Shown: positions 16,866 through 26,132, counted from the stretch's first letter. The stretch is 64,000 nt of DNA from an alpha proteobacterium AAP81b (GCA_001295935.1 LJHX01000084.1:1-64000); one strand, 5' to 3'. Notes: a model not told the origin generated them from the letters alone. Program-made: numbers and translations.

Positions 16866-18284
16866 TTGACAGACGCCCTGCCCTCTCCCGCCGCCCTGCC
16901 GCTACCCCCCGGCGGCGGCAAGCTTTTCGCCGGCGCGCGCATCCGCCGCCTGCGCGCCGCGCGCGGCCTCAGCCAGACGCGCATGGCCGGCGACCTCGGC
17001 GTCTCGGTGAGCTATTTGAACCTCATCGAGCGCGACCAGCGGCCCTTGTCGGCGGCCTTCCTGCTCCGGCTCGCCCACAGCTATGACATCGACTTGAAGA
17101 GCCTCGCCGATGGCGACGGCGCCGACGTCACCGACGACCTCGTCCGCGTCTTCACCGATCCGCGGCTGACCGGCATCGACGTGCCGCGCGCCGAACTGCG
17201 CGAGCTGGCGCAGCGCTCGCCGGGCATCGCCCAGGCGCTCGTCCGCCTCCACGCCAGCGCCCCCGCCGGCCCTGCCGCCCCCGAACGCCCCGGCCCGCTC
17301 GGCGCCGTCACCCGCCTGATCGACGCCGCCGGCAATCACTTCCCCGGCCTCGACACCGCCGCCGAAGGGCTCGCCGACGACCTTCGCCTGTCAGGCGCCG
17401 ACCTCAACGCCGCCGTCGTCGAGCGCCTGCGCGCCCGCCACGCCATAACCGTCCGCGCCCTGCCCGGGCCGGTGATGCCCGAGGCGCTGCGCCGCCTCGA
17501 TCTTCACGCCCGCCAGCTGCACATCTCCGAAAGCCTCGACGCCGCGTCGCGGGGCTTCGCCGCCGCGGTGCAACTGGCTCTGATCGAGCTTGCGCCGGCG
17601 ATCGCCGACACCATCGCCGGCGCCGGCATCGCCGATCCGCTCGACGTCCGCGCCGCCACCGTCGCGCTGGCGAAATATGCCGCCGCGGCGCTGCTGATGC
17701 CCTATGGCCGTTTCCTCGCCGCCTGCGAGGCGACAGGCTATGACGTCGAACTGCTCCAGGCGCGCTTCGGCCGCGGCCTCGAACAGATCGCCCATCGCCT
17801 GACCACGCTGGGCCGCCCCGGCGCGCGCGGCATCCCCTTCTTCTTCCTGCGCACCGATCGCGCCGGCACCATTTCGAAATCCTTCGCGCCGGGGCCATCG
17901 CCGATCCCGACGCGCGGCGGCTGCGCGCTGTGGAATTTGCACGCCGCCTTCGATCACGCCGGCGAGGTCCGCCGCCAGCTCGTCGAGATGGAGGACGGTC
18001 ACCGTTACCTGACCCTCGCCCGCACCGTCCGCCCGGCGGCGGCGCCCTGGGGCTCCCCCCGCGCCGAATTCGCCATCGGCATCGGCTGCGACGTCCGCCA
18101 CGCCGCGGCGCTGGCATGGAGCGCCGGGCTCGATCTCGCCGGGCCGGCGACGCCGATCGGCCCCGGCTGCGCCGCCTGCCACCGCGCCGCCTGCCGCCAG
18201 CGCGGCCTGCCGCCGGCGGGCGCCCATCTCGCCTTCGACGAGCGCCAGCGCGGGCTGACCCCCTTCCGCTTCAGCGAGGACTAG
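16866..18284 (+). CDS. XRE family regulator with DUF2083 domain, ScfR/RamB-like
   Basis: The 472-residue protein has an N-terminal XRE HTH (IRRLRAARGLSQTRMA, then LGVSVSYLNLIERDQRPLS, residues about 25-70), a central ImmA/IrrE-like region and a C-terminal cysteine-bearing DUF2083 domain (GPGCAACHRAACRQRGLP). Relatives, such as ScfR and RamB, control acetate and glyoxylate genes and sense short-chain acyl-CoA status. The start is a TTG at 16866; no ATG or GTG lies before the HTH, so the true start carries some doubt. Its position between aceA and aceB supports control of the glyoxylate shunt. Confidence 0.85.
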   Translation: MTDALPSPAALPLPPGGGKLFAGARIRRLRAARGLSQTRMAGDLGVSVSYLNLIERDQRPLSAAFLLRLAHSYDIDLKSLADGDGADVTDDLVRVFTDPRLTGIDVPRAELRELAQRSPGIAQALVRLHASAPAGPAAPERPGPLGAVTRLIDAAGNHFPGLDTAAEGLADDLRLSGADLNAAVVERLRARHAITVRALPGPVMPEALRRLDLHARQLHISESLDAASRGFAAAVQLALIELAPAIADTIAGAGIADPLDVRAATVALAKYAAAALLMPYGRFLAACEATGYDVELLQARFGRGLEQIAHRLTTLGRPGARGIPFFFLRTDRAGTISKSFAPGPSPIPTRGGCALWNLHAAFDHAGEVRRQLVEMEDGHRYLTLARTVRPAAAPWGSPRAEFAIGIGCDVRHAAALAWSAGLDLAGPATPIGPGCAACHRAACRQRGLPPAGAHLAFDERQRGLTPFRFSED

Positions 18285-18348
18285 CGGCGATTGCGGCGGG
18301 CCACGCTTTCGGCCTATCAGCCGCGCCGACACGGCAGCGGAGACCCCA

Positions 18349-19935
18349 GTGACCAACGACGGCATCGAAGTACGCGGCGCGCTGCAGCCCGGCTATGAAT
18401 CCATCCTGACGCCGGCGGCGCTGGCCTTCGTCGCCCAGCTGCACCGCATGTACGAACCGACGCGGCGCTCGCTGCTCAACGCCCGCGAGCACCACCAGGC
18501 CTGGTACGACGCGGGCAACGCCATCGACTTTCCGCCCGAAACCAGCGCCATCCGCGCCGATCCGCTGTGGAAGGTCCGTCCGGCCCCCGCCGACCTCCAG
18601 GATCGCCGCGTCGAGATCACCGGCCCGTGCGATCGCAAGATGGTCATCAACGCCCTCAATTCAGGCGCCAAATGCTTCATGGCGTGCCTCGAGGACGCCT
18701 CGGCGCCGACCTGGGACGTGATGGTCCAGGGCCAGATCAACCTGCGCGACGCCGCCGCCGGGACGATCACCCTTGAGGACAAAGGCAAGAGCTACAAGCT
18801 CAACGACGAAACCGCCGTGCTGATCTGCCGGCCGCGCGGCTGGCACCTCGACGAGGCGCATCTCATCGTCGACGGCGAGCGCGTTTCGGGCGCGATCTTC
18901 GATTTCGGCCTCTACGCCTTCCACAATGCGAGGGCATTGGTGGCGCGCGGCACCGGGCCTTACTTCTATTTGCCCAAGATGGAACATTATCTCGAAGCGC
19001 GGCTGTGGAACAATATCTTCGTCACCGCCCAGTCGATGCTCGACCTGCCCATCGGCACGATCCGCGCCACCTGCCTCATCGAAACGCTGCCCGGCGCCTT
19101 CATGGCCGAGGAAATCCTTTATGAGCTGCGCGAACATATCGTCGCGCTCAACTGCGGCCGCTGGGACTATATCTTCAGCTATATCAAGACCTTCCGCAAC
19201 GATAAGAGCCGCGTGCTGCCCGATCGCGTCGCCGTCGCGATGACGGTGCCGTTCATGGCCGAGTACGTCCGCCACGTCATCCGCACCTGCCACAAGCGCG
19301 GCGCCCATGCGATGGGCGGCATGAGCGCCTTCATCCCGGTCAAGGACGACGAAGCCGCCAACGCCAAGGCCTTCGCCGCCGTCCGCGCCGACAAGGAACG
19401 CGAGGCGAGCCTCGGCCATGACGGCACCTGGGTCGCCCACCCCGGCCTGGTACCGGTGGCGCGCGAGGTCTTTGACCGGCTGATGCCGGGGCCGAACCAG
19501 CTCCATGTCATTCCCGAGGGCACCGCGTCCGCCGAAGCGCTGACCGCGGCACCGGCGGGACCGAAGACGCTTGCCGGCCTCACCAACAACATCAACGTCG
19601 GCCTGGGCTATATCGCCGCCTGGCTGCGCGGCCAGGGCGCCGTGCCGCTCCACAACCTCATGGAGGACGCCGCCACCGCCGAGATCAGCCGCACGCAATT
19701 GTGGCAATGGCGGACGGCGGGCGTCGTCCTCGACAGCGGCGAGGCGGTCGATGCCGAGCTGATCGAACGCGTCACCGACGAGCAGCTCGACGTCTGGAAG
19801 GCGCAGGTCGGCGACAATTTCTTCGCGACCGGCAAATACCTCGAAGCCGCCGATATCTTCCGCACGCTGGTGCTGGCCGATCGGCTCGAGGCGTTTCTGA
19901 CGCTGCCGGCCTATGAGCGCTATTTCGCGCGGTAA
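18349..19935 (+). CDS. aceB: malate synthase A
   Basis: Malate synthase condenses glyoxylate with acetyl-CoA to malate, the second step of the glyoxylate shunt. The 528-residue protein is of the A type (about 530 residues, without the extra domain of GlcB). Visible signatures are ITGPCDRKMVINALNSGAKCFMACLEDASAP, RPRGWHLDE, IETLPGAFMAEEILYELREH and GRWDYIFSYIKTF. The start is GTG at 18349. It lies 64 bases after the ScfR-like gene on the same strand and may be cotranscribed. Confidence 0.96.
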   Translation: MTNDGIEVRGALQPGYESILTPAALAFVAQLHRMYEPTRRSLLNAREHHQAWYDAGNAIDFPPETSAIRADPLWKVRPAPADLQDRRVEITGPCDRKMVINALNSGAKCFMACLEDASAPTWDVMVQGQINLRDAAAGTITLEDKGKSYKLNDETAVLICRPRGWHLDEAHLIVDGERVSGAIFDFGLYAFHNARALVARGTGPYFYLPKMEHYLEARLWNNIFVTAQSMLDLPIGTIRATCLIETLPGAFMAEEILYELREHIVALNCGRWDYIFSYIKTFRNDKSRVLPDRVAVAMTVPFMAEYVRHVIRTCHKRGAHAMGGMSAFIPVKDDEAANAKAFAAVRADKEREASLGHDGTWVAHPGLVPVAREVFDRLMPGPNQLHVIPEGTASAEALTAAPAGPKTLAGLTNNINVGLGYIAAWLRGQGAVPLHNLMEDAATAEISRTQLWQWRTAGVVLDSGEAVDAELIERVTDEQLDVWKAQVGDNFFATGKYLEAADIFRTLVLADRLEAFLTLPAYERYFAR

Positions 19936-19948
19936 CTGACGCCTCGCC

Positions 19949-20245
19949 TCAGGCGGCGAAGCGCTCGACGATAATCTCGCTATCGCGGGCGCGCGCCGCC
20001 GCCAGGTCATGCGCCGCCTGCATGCGCAGCAGCGTCGCCGCCTGCAGCCCGAAGGCCTTTTCGAAGCGGATCGCCATTTCGGCTGAGAGTCCGGCATTGC
20101 CATTGAGCAGCGCGCTCAACGCCTGGCGGGTGACGTGCAGTCGCGCCGCGAGCCCCGTCACCGTCAGGCCGTGCGGCGCGACGATTTCGCTGCGCAGCCA
20201 CAGGCCGGGATGAACGGCGAAGCTCGGGTGCAGGGTGATCGTCAT
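19949..20245 (-). CDS. higA: HigA-type antitoxin (XRE family)
   Basis: The 98-residue protein is a HigA/VapI antitoxin: it has HPGLWLRSEIVAPHGLTVTGLA followed by a helix-turn-helix (LAARLHVTRQALSALLNGNAGLSAEMAIRFEKAF). It neutralises the upstream HigB toxin and usually represses the operon. Its ATG overlaps the HigB stop (ATGA), with toxin first, the typical order for higBA. Confidence 0.9.
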   Translation of the reverse strand: MTITLHPSFAVHPGLWLRSEIVAPHGLTVTGLAARLHVTRQALSALLNGNAGLSAEMAIRFEKAFGLQAATLLRMQAAHDLAAARARDSEIIVERFAA

Positions 20246-20529
20246 CAGTGATAATCCTCCAGATCCATGGCTTCGATACCGTCATCCGAAATAACGAAAG
20301 CCAGCCGCCAATTCCGCGTGACGGTGAGCGACCAGATGCCAGCACGGTCGCCCGTCAATTGATGCGCGCCAAAATTCGGCGGTATCAGCAATTCGTCCAC
20401 GCTGCCTATGGCGGCGAGAAATGCCAGCATGTTGCGCAACCGCTCGACTAGATTGCCTGGCAGGCCCTTGGCCCTGCCGGTTTCGGCAAAGGCCCGCAGC
20501 GCCTTGTGGCGAATGCTGACGATCTCCAC
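20245..20529 (-). CDS. higB: HigB-type RelE/ParE superfamily toxin
   Basis: The 94-residue protein matches the HigB subgroup of ribosome-dependent mRNA interferases: IRHKALRAFAETG near the N-terminus, LTGDRAGIWSLTVTRNWRLAF in the core and a short DLEDYH tail. The GxWSLxVxxNWRLxF pattern is typical. It lies first in a two-gene operon with HigA. Cleavage specificity is not visible from the sequence. Confidence 0.9.
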   Translation of the reverse strand: MEIVSIRHKALRAFAETGRAKGLPGNLVERLRNMLAFLAAIGSVDELLIPPNFGAHQLTGDRAGIWSLTVTRNWRLAFVISDDGIEAMDLEDYH

Positions 20530-20642
20530 CCACCAATGCTAGGCGAACCACTCGTCGCCTGTCAAGCGACACTTGTCGATTGGTTTGCCTTGCAGCGCAC
20601 GATTGGCTTGCTACATCAGCCGCCGCCGCCGGGAGTGCCGCC

Positions 20643-20957
20643 GTGTCGTTCCACCCGCCCCAGTCGCTCGCCGACGAGAAGTCCCAGCGCGCCGCGCAAT
20701 CGTCGATCGAGGCTGCCATCGTCGGCGAGATGGCGACGAGCCTCGGCGTCGCCGGGCGGCGCGTCGAGCTCAGCCTCGCCGCGCTGCGCCGCCTCGACCG
20801 CGCCGATGCGGCGCGCCCCGAGGCGGTGATGACCGCCGCCCGCGCCGTCCACGCCTATTTCATCCAGCGCGAGCTCTGCGGCTTTCGCGACCAGCGCGGT
20901 GCGATCCGCGACTTCGCCATTCCCGGCGAAGTCCTCGTCAAGGTCGGGGTACGCTGA
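20643..20957 (+). CDS. small alpha-helical hypothetical protein (possibly DUF6665)
   Basis: The product has 104 residues from a GTG at 20643 with GGGAG upstream. It is mostly helical, with a conserved-looking block IEAAIVGEMATSLGVAGRRVELSLAAL and a short C-terminal segment. It resembles small alphaproteobacterial proteins that I recall as DUF6665, but I am not sure. No catalytic motif or membrane segment is seen. It is divergent from higB and is followed by a family B repeat. Confidence 0.6.
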   Translation: MSFHPPQSLADEKSQRAAQSSIEAAIVGEMATSLGVAGRRVELSLAALRRLDRADAARPEAVMTAARAVHAYFIQRELCGFRDQRGAIRDFAIPGEVLVKVGVR

Positions 20958-20990
20958 AGTCGTCCCGACGGGGCGACACCCGGCGGTCGC

Positions 20991-21054
20991 TCATGCCGAG
21001 CGAAGTCGAGGCACGCCGCAAGGCCGGAGCGTGCCTCGACTTCGCTCGGCATGA
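20991..21054. repeat. family B palindromic repeat, copy B2
   Basis: The inverted repeat TCATGCCGAGCGAAGTCGAG / CTCGACTTCGCTCGGCATGA is almost identical in its arms to B1 at 7543-7607; the loop differs. It lies between convergent genes and may serve as a terminator. Confidence 0.75.
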
Positions 21055-21097
21055 GCGGTGGTGAGAGCTTCCCCTTCTGCGAACAGGCGCCGCCCGC

Positions 21098-23716
21098 TCA
21101 ATATGTCGCCAGCACCGCGCGCACTTCGGCGCCCTTCGCCGCTTTCAGCGCCGCGCAGCGCGCGATGCCCTGGCCGACCTGCGCCAGTTCGAGGTCGCCG
21201 CCGCCGATGGTCTTGAGCTTGGGCCGGATGATCGCGTCAAGTCGCGCCCGGTCGCCGGCGGCGCAATAACCGTCGAACAGGTGGATGATGCTCGTCCGCG
21301 CGAACCCCGGATAGCTTTCCATCAGCCGGGTGAAGTTCTTGTCGGTAAAGACGACGGTCGAATCGCGCGCCGTCGGATTGGCGCCAAGCGACTGCACCAC
21401 CCGCACCGTCTCGAGGCTCTGCATCCCCGGCGCCAGCGCCAGCTTCTGCGCTGCCGCTACCGCGGCATCGCCTTCGGCATAGCCGAGCGCCGCGCTCGCC
21501 TGACCGCGGAACAGCGGGTCGTCGGACGCGATCAGCTTGGCGGCAAGCGCCGTCATGAACGCTTCGCCCTTGTCCTGCACCGCCACCGCCAGCGCGATCG
21601 AGCGCCACGAGGCATCGAGCGCGGCGCTGTCGCCGGCGAGCCACCTGGCAGCCGCCTCGGTCAGCCGCGCGCGCAACGCCGCGTCGCGGCCATCAAGCGC
21701 CACCAGTGCTCCCAACGACAGCCGCAGGCTGACCTTTTCGGCAGGCTCGGCCGCATAGGCACCGGCGCGCGGATCGACGCCGAGTGGCGCCAGCCGCGGA
21801 CCGTAGATGCCCAGTATCATCCGGCGATAGGCGTCGCGCTGATCGGCATCGATCAGCGTGCTGCCGAGGTCCTTGAGCTTGTAGCCGAGCAGGATCACCG
21901 CGAGCCGCTCATTGTTCTTCGCCAGCGCGGCGGCGCCCTTGGCGACGGTGGCGAAATCCGTCCGCCCGGCGGCGAAATCGGCCCACAGGCTGTCGGCGAC
22001 CGCCATCGCGTCGCGCCCCGGCAGCGTCGGCGCCGCGGCGATCAGCGCGTCCCAGCCGCCTTCCGGCGAGAAGCGATAATAGCCGGCGCCCTTGGCATTG
22101 GGGACGAGCGCCGCCTCGGTGCCGACCAGCGGCGGCAGCCTGGCCTCGGCGCCGGTCAGTAGCGTGCAGGCATGGCCTTCGCCGCGTGCGAGGCACATCG
22201 GGATCTGCCAGCGCCGCAGCATGCGATCGGCGGCGACGCCGATCGGGAGGTAGCGCGATTGCGCCAGCGTGATGCCCTGCGGCGTGTCGCTGACGTGCAC
22301 CACCGGCACCCCGGTCTGGTCGGTGAAGCTGCGCAGCGCCGGCACCAGCCGCGGTTCGCCCGCCGCCTCGCCGACGGCGGCGAAGAAATTCTCGGCCGAC
22401 GCATTGCCATAGGCATGGCGGCGCAAATGCAGCTGGACGCCCTGGCGGAATTTTTCCGCCCCGACAAAGGCTTCGAAGCTCGAAACGACCTGGGCGCCCT
22501 TGAGGTAGGTGATGCTGTCGAAGGCGCTGGTCACCTGGTCGTTGCGGGTGATCGCCTGGCGGATCGGCCGGCCGACGCCCAGCGAATCGGTGTCCATCGC
22601 CTCGAAGGCGTCGTCGAGCTCGGTGGCGGCGATGCCGAGATCGGGGCGCCAGCGATCCGACGCCTTCTTGCCCATCCATTCGGCGAAGCTCTCGTTGAGC
22701 CAGATGTCGGTCCACCAGGTCGGCGTCACCAGATCGCCGAACCATTGGTGCGCCATCTCGTGCGCCGCGACCTCGCCGAAGGCGCGCAGCTGGCCGGGAG
22801 GGGCATCCTTGTCGAGCAGGATCAGCGTATCCTGATAGATGATCAGCCCGGCATTCTCCATGGCGCCGCCCTGGATCGGCGAGGCGAGGAAATCGAGCTT
22901 TTCGAAGGGGTAGGCGATGCCGAAATAATCCTCGAGGATGGCGAGGATCTTGGGGGCCTCGGCGGCGGTGAAGGCCATGCGCGGCGCCTGGCCCTTGGTG
23001 GCGATGACGCGGAAATCGAGCGGCATCTTGCGGACGGCGTTGGGCGGCACCACTGCCGAAACGACATCGAAGGGCCCGACGCCGACGGCAACGAGATAGG
23101 TCGGCAGCGGCTTCGACGTCGCGAAGCGGTGCGTCGTCATGCTGCCCTTGGGCGCCGCGCTGATCTCGGGGGTGTTGGCGAAAGCCTTGGCGCTCGCCGG
23201 CACCGTCAGGCTGACGGTGTAGGGCGTCTTGAAGCCGGGCTCGTCGAAGCCCGGGAACATCCGCCGCGCGTCCAGCGGCTCCATCTGCGTCCAGGCGTAC
23301 CATTCATCGCCGACCTTGGCGTGGAACAGCCCCTCGGCGCCGGTGCGGAAGCCGGCGCTATAGTCGAAGCGGAAGGTCACCTCGCCGGCCGGCAGCGGCG
23401 CCGCCAGATCGAGTCGCGCAACGCCTGAATCATCGACCTCGGCATAGCGCGCCGCGACTGTCTTGCCGCCGGTGAAGACGCTCACCTTCGCGACCTTGAG
23501 CCCCAGGCCGTGGAGGAACACCGTCCGCGTCGGCGCCTTCACCGTCGCGTCGATCTCGGCATGGCCGGTGAAGCGCGGCTGGGCGGGGTCGACCGTCAAG
23601 TCGAGGCGATAGGCGGTCGGCGCCACCCCGGCGGGCAGCTTGCCGAGCGGTACCTTCGGCGGCGGTGCGGCAGCGGCAAGACCCAGCAGCAGCATCGGCA
23701 AAACAACGGCACGCAT
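21098..23716 (-). CDS. secreted M1 family zinc aminopeptidase
   Basis: The 872-residue protein carries a Sec signal peptide (MRAVVLPMLLLGLAAAAP). It has the M1 exopeptidase motif GGAMENAG, the zinc site HEMAHQ followed about 18 residues later by the NESFAEW glutamate, and an ERAP1-like helical C-terminal domain. M1 enzymes trim N-terminal residues from peptides; a periplasmic role in peptide use is likely. I chose the ATG at 23716 because it begins the signal peptide; the frame is open far upstream but that is antisense to the MFS gene. Confidence 0.93.
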   Translation of the reverse strand: MRAVVLPMLLLGLAAAAPPPKVPLGKLPAGVAPTAYRLDLTVDPAQPRFTGHAEIDATVKAPTRTVFLHGLGLKVAKVSVFTGGKTVAARYAEVDDSGVARLDLAAPLPAGEVTFRFDYSAGFRTGAEGLFHAKVGDEWYAWTQMEPLDARRMFPGFDEPGFKTPYTVSLTVPASAKAFANTPEISAAPKGSMTTHRFATSKPLPTYLVAVGVGPFDVVSAVVPPNAVRKMPLDFRVIATKGQAPRMAFTAAEAPKILAILEDYFGIAYPFEKLDFLASPIQGGAMENAGLIIYQDTLILLDKDAPPGQLRAFGEVAAHEMAHQWFGDLVTPTWWTDIWLNESFAEWMGKKASDRWRPDLGIAATELDDAFEAMDTDSLGVGRPIRQAITRNDQVTSAFDSITYLKGAQVVSSFEAFVGAEKFRQGVQLHLRRHAYGNASAENFFAAVGEAAGEPRLVPALRSFTDQTGVPVVHVSDTPQGITLAQSRYLPIGVAADRMLRRWQIPMCLARGEGHACTLLTGAEARLPPLVGTEAALVPNAKGAGYYRFSPEGGWDALIAAAPTLPGRDAMAVADSLWADFAAGRTDFATVAKGAAALAKNNERLAVILLGYKLKDLGSTLIDADQRDAYRRMILGIYGPRLAPLGVDPRAGAYAAEPAEKVSLRLSLGALVALDGRDAALRARLTEAAARWLAGDSAALDASWRSIALAVAVQDKGEAFMTALAAKLIASDDPLFRGQASAALGYAEGDAAVAAAQKLALAPGMQSLETVRVVQSLGANPTARDSTVVFTDKNFTRLMESYPGFARTSIIHLFDGYCAAGDRARLDAIIRPKLKTIGGGDLELAQVGQGIARCAALKAAKGAEVRAVLATY

Positions 23717-23800
23717 CGGCACTTCCTCGGCATTTCGATCGGCCCACCCTGCCGAGCCGTCCAGCCGGCGGCAACTACTGACCTGCACCAGATTGGGTGT

Positions 23801-25468
23801 ATGGACGTTGCCGCCGTCATGGATGCGATCGCCACCCCGCCCGGGCCCGCAGCGCCCACCGATCGCCCGCTTGCTGTGCCGATCTTCCGCGCCGTGTGGA
23901 TCGCCAGCCTCGTCTCCAATTTCGGGTCGATGATCCAGTCGGTCGGCGCCTCCTGGTCGATGATTGCGATGGGCGCCTCGCCGCATCTCGTCGCGCTGGT
24001 GCAGGCGTCGACGACCTTGCCGATCATGCTGCTGGCATTGGCCGCCGGCGCCATCGCCGACAATCGCGACCGCCGCCAGGTCATGCTGGCGGCGCAATTG
24101 TTCATGTTCGCCGTCTCGGCGCTGCTCGCCGCGGCGAGCTTCATGGGGGCGCTCAGCCCCTGGGCGCTGCTCGGCTTCACCTTCCTGATCGGCTGCGGCA
24201 GTGCCTTCAATGCCCCCGCCTGGCAGGCGTCGGTGGGGGACATGGTGCCACGCCCCGCCGTCGCCGGCGCCGTCGCGCTCAATTCGATCAACTTCAACGT
24301 TGCGCGCAGCCTGGGGCCGGCGATCGGCGGGGCGATCGTCGCCGCCGCCGGCGCCGGGGTCGCCTTCCTCGTCAACGCGCTGACCTATCTCGGGCTGGTC
24401 ACCGTGCTGGCGCGCTGGCGGCCCGTCTATCCGCCGCGCACCCTGCCCCCCGAAAGCCTCGGCGAGGCGATGGCGGCGGGCATCCGCTATGTCCGCATGT
24501 CCCCCGATATTGCCGTCGTGCTGCTGCGCGCCGGGGTCTTCGGCCTCGCCGCCAGCGGCGTGCCGGCGATGATGCCGCTGATCGCCCGCGACCTGCCGGG
24601 CGGCGGCCCGCTGACCTATGGCGCGCTGCTCGGCGGTTTCGGCGTCGGCGCCGTCGCCGGCGGCCTCGCCAGCCCGCGGCTGCGCGCGCGCTTCAGCAGC
24701 GAAAGCCTCGTCCGCCTGTCGACCGCGGCGCTGGTCGTCGGCACCGCGGTCGTCGCCGCCAGCACGACGATCTGGACGGCGGTGCCGGCGCTGATGCTCG
24801 CCGGCGCCGGCTGGCTGGTGGCGCTCAGCACCTTCAACGTCTCGGTCCAGCTCGCCGCGCCGCGCTGGGTGCTGGCGCGGGCGCTGGCGCTCTACCAGAT
24901 GGCAGCCTTCGGCGGGCTGGCGGCGGGGGCGTCGGCGGCGGGGCTGGTCGCCGAGGCGCGCGGCGTTACCGTGGCGCTGACGGCGGCGGCGGTCGCTCAG
25001 GCAGTGTCGGGGCTCTTGGGGCTCGTCCGGCCGCTGCCGCCGTTGGCGACGCGCAACCTCGATCTCCTGACCCGCTGGCACGAACCGGCAACTGCCGTGG
25101 CGGTCGAGCCGCAATCGGGGCCGATCGTCGTCACGGTCGAATATCGCCTAGCGCCGGGCACCGAGACCGAATTCGTCGCGCTGATGCACGAACGCCGCCG
25201 CATCCGCCGCCGCGACGGCGCCCGCCACTGGACGCTGCTGCGCGACCTGATGGAGGCCGACCTCTGGATCGAACGCTACCATGTCGCGACCTGGCTCGAC
25301 TACGTCCGCCACAACCAGCGCCGCACTGTCGCCGACGCCGATAACTTCGACGCGCTCAGGGCGCTGTCGGTGGCGCCGCTCGTCGTCCATCGCCGCATCG
25401 AGCGACCGCCCGCCGCAATGGCGGCAATGACGGCGCCGCCACCGGTCGATCCGATGGCGGCGGGATAG
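23801..25468 (+). CDS. MFS transporter (EntS-like, MFS_3) with C-terminal soluble domain
   Basis: The 555-residue protein has about 12 transmembrane helices in residues 25-425. The family loop between helices 2 and 3 reads GAIADNRDRRQVML, and NSINFNVARSLGPAIGG is typical of the MFS_3 (DUF894, enterobactin-exporter-like) group. About 120 soluble residues follow the last helix, with a dimeric alpha-beta-barrel look (VVTVEYRLAPGTETEFVALM). The substrate is unknown; siderophore or drug export is common for the group. It is divergent from the M1 peptidase gene with an 84-bp gap. Confidence 0.85.
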   Translation: MDVAAVMDAIATPPGPAAPTDRPLAVPIFRAVWIASLVSNFGSMIQSVGASWSMIAMGASPHLVALVQASTTLPIMLLALAAGAIADNRDRRQVMLAAQLFMFAVSALLAAASFMGALSPWALLGFTFLIGCGSAFNAPAWQASVGDMVPRPAVAGAVALNSINFNVARSLGPAIGGAIVAAAGAGVAFLVNALTYLGLVTVLARWRPVYPPRTLPPESLGEAMAAGIRYVRMSPDIAVVLLRAGVFGLAASGVPAMMPLIARDLPGGGPLTYGALLGGFGVGAVAGGLASPRLRARFSSESLVRLSTAALVVGTAVVAASTTIWTAVPALMLAGAGWLVALSTFNVSVQLAAPRWVLARALALYQMAAFGGLAAGASAAGLVAEARGVTVALTAAAVAQAVSGLLGLVRPLPPLATRNLDLLTRWHEPATAVAVEPQSGPIVVTVEYRLAPGTETEFVALMHERRRIRRRDGARHWTLLRDLMEADLWIERYHVATWLDYVRHNQRRTVADADNFDALRALSVAPLVVHRRIERPPAAMAAMTAPPPVDPMAAG

Positions 25469-25474
25469 AAGTGA

Positions 25475-25597
25475 TGCCTCCGGCGACGGGTACCCAGTGA
25501 AACAGGCGCGTCTGGCCGTCGGCAACTATCAAGCGAAAGGACGGGGGCGCGCCTGCTTCACTGGGAGCCCGCCGGCAGGGGCTGAGCCCCTGCACCC
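25475..25597. repeat. family A repeat (A3) interrupted by a long hairpin
   Basis: A left fragment (TGCCTCCGGCG, 25475-25485) and a right family A copy (25567-25597) flank an 18-bp inverted repeat with one mismatch (25493-25510 with 25548-25565). The segment lies between the MFS gene and the DUF417-like gene, which converge. No coding potential is evident in 25469-25634. Confidence 0.6.
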
Positions 25598-25634
25598 ACT
25601 TTTGTGAGTTTCGTGCTTGGGTTGAAGGCGTTGC

Positions 25635-26132
25635 TTACCGACGCTTCGAGGCGGCCAGGGCTTCGCTGGCGATCAGCAGCGACACCGCGAACAGCCCGGC
25701 GTCCTTGAGCAGGAACTGGCCGGCGCCGCCGACGACGTAGAGCAGCCCCTTGGACAGATCGAGCGCACCCGGCGTCGACAGCAGCATCGACTGCGTCATC
25801 AGGAACAGCCCCGCCGACAGCAGCCCGCCGAAAAAGGCCAGTCGCGGCGCCACCAGCCGCGCCGCGATCAACGCGCCGATGCTGAGCTCGATGACGCCAA
25901 GAACCCGCGAGAACGCCTCGGGCGAGGCGACGCCATAGACCCAGCCAAGGAAGGGGCTCGGCTTGACGATCCCGACCAGGCCGGCGGCCTCCTCGGGGGT
26001 GAACTTCGACAGACCGAAGCCGAGATAGATGACGACGAGCGCCAGATAGCCGGCGACGATCGCGGCGCGGCCGAGCCGGGCTTCGGGCGATTGCGTTGCG
26101 GCGGGGACGCCGGTGAGGGTGATGCTGGTCAT
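25635..26132 (-). CDS. DUF417/YkgB-like inner-membrane protein
   Basis: The 165-residue protein has four hydrophobic segments and the family pattern LGFGLSKFTPEEAAGL...PSPFLGWVYG, with GVIELSIGALI later. The ATG at 26132 has an excellent ribosome-binding site (AGGAGG). YkgB-type proteins are small four-helix membrane proteins of unknown biochemical role, sometimes linked to stress such as hypochlorite. It lies downstream of no obvious operon partner. Confidence 0.8.
   Translation of the reverse strand: MTSITLTGVPAATQSPEARLGRAAIVAGYLALVVIYLGFGLSKFTPEEAAGLVGIVKPSPFLGWVYGVASPEAFSRVLGVIELSIGALIAARLVAPRLAFFGGLLSAGLFLMTQSMLLSTPGALDLSKGLLYVVGGAGQFLLKDAGLFAVSLLIASEALAASKRR

Noticed and set aside
16866-16871. 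TTGACA as a promoter -35 box
   Set aside because: It overlaps the best start codon of the ScfR-like gene and has no matching -10 at 17 bases, so I treat it as coding.
23717-25114. N-terminal extension of the M1 aminopeptidase by more than 450 residues
   Set aside because: The extension is antisense to the MFS gene and would put the signal peptide inside the protein.
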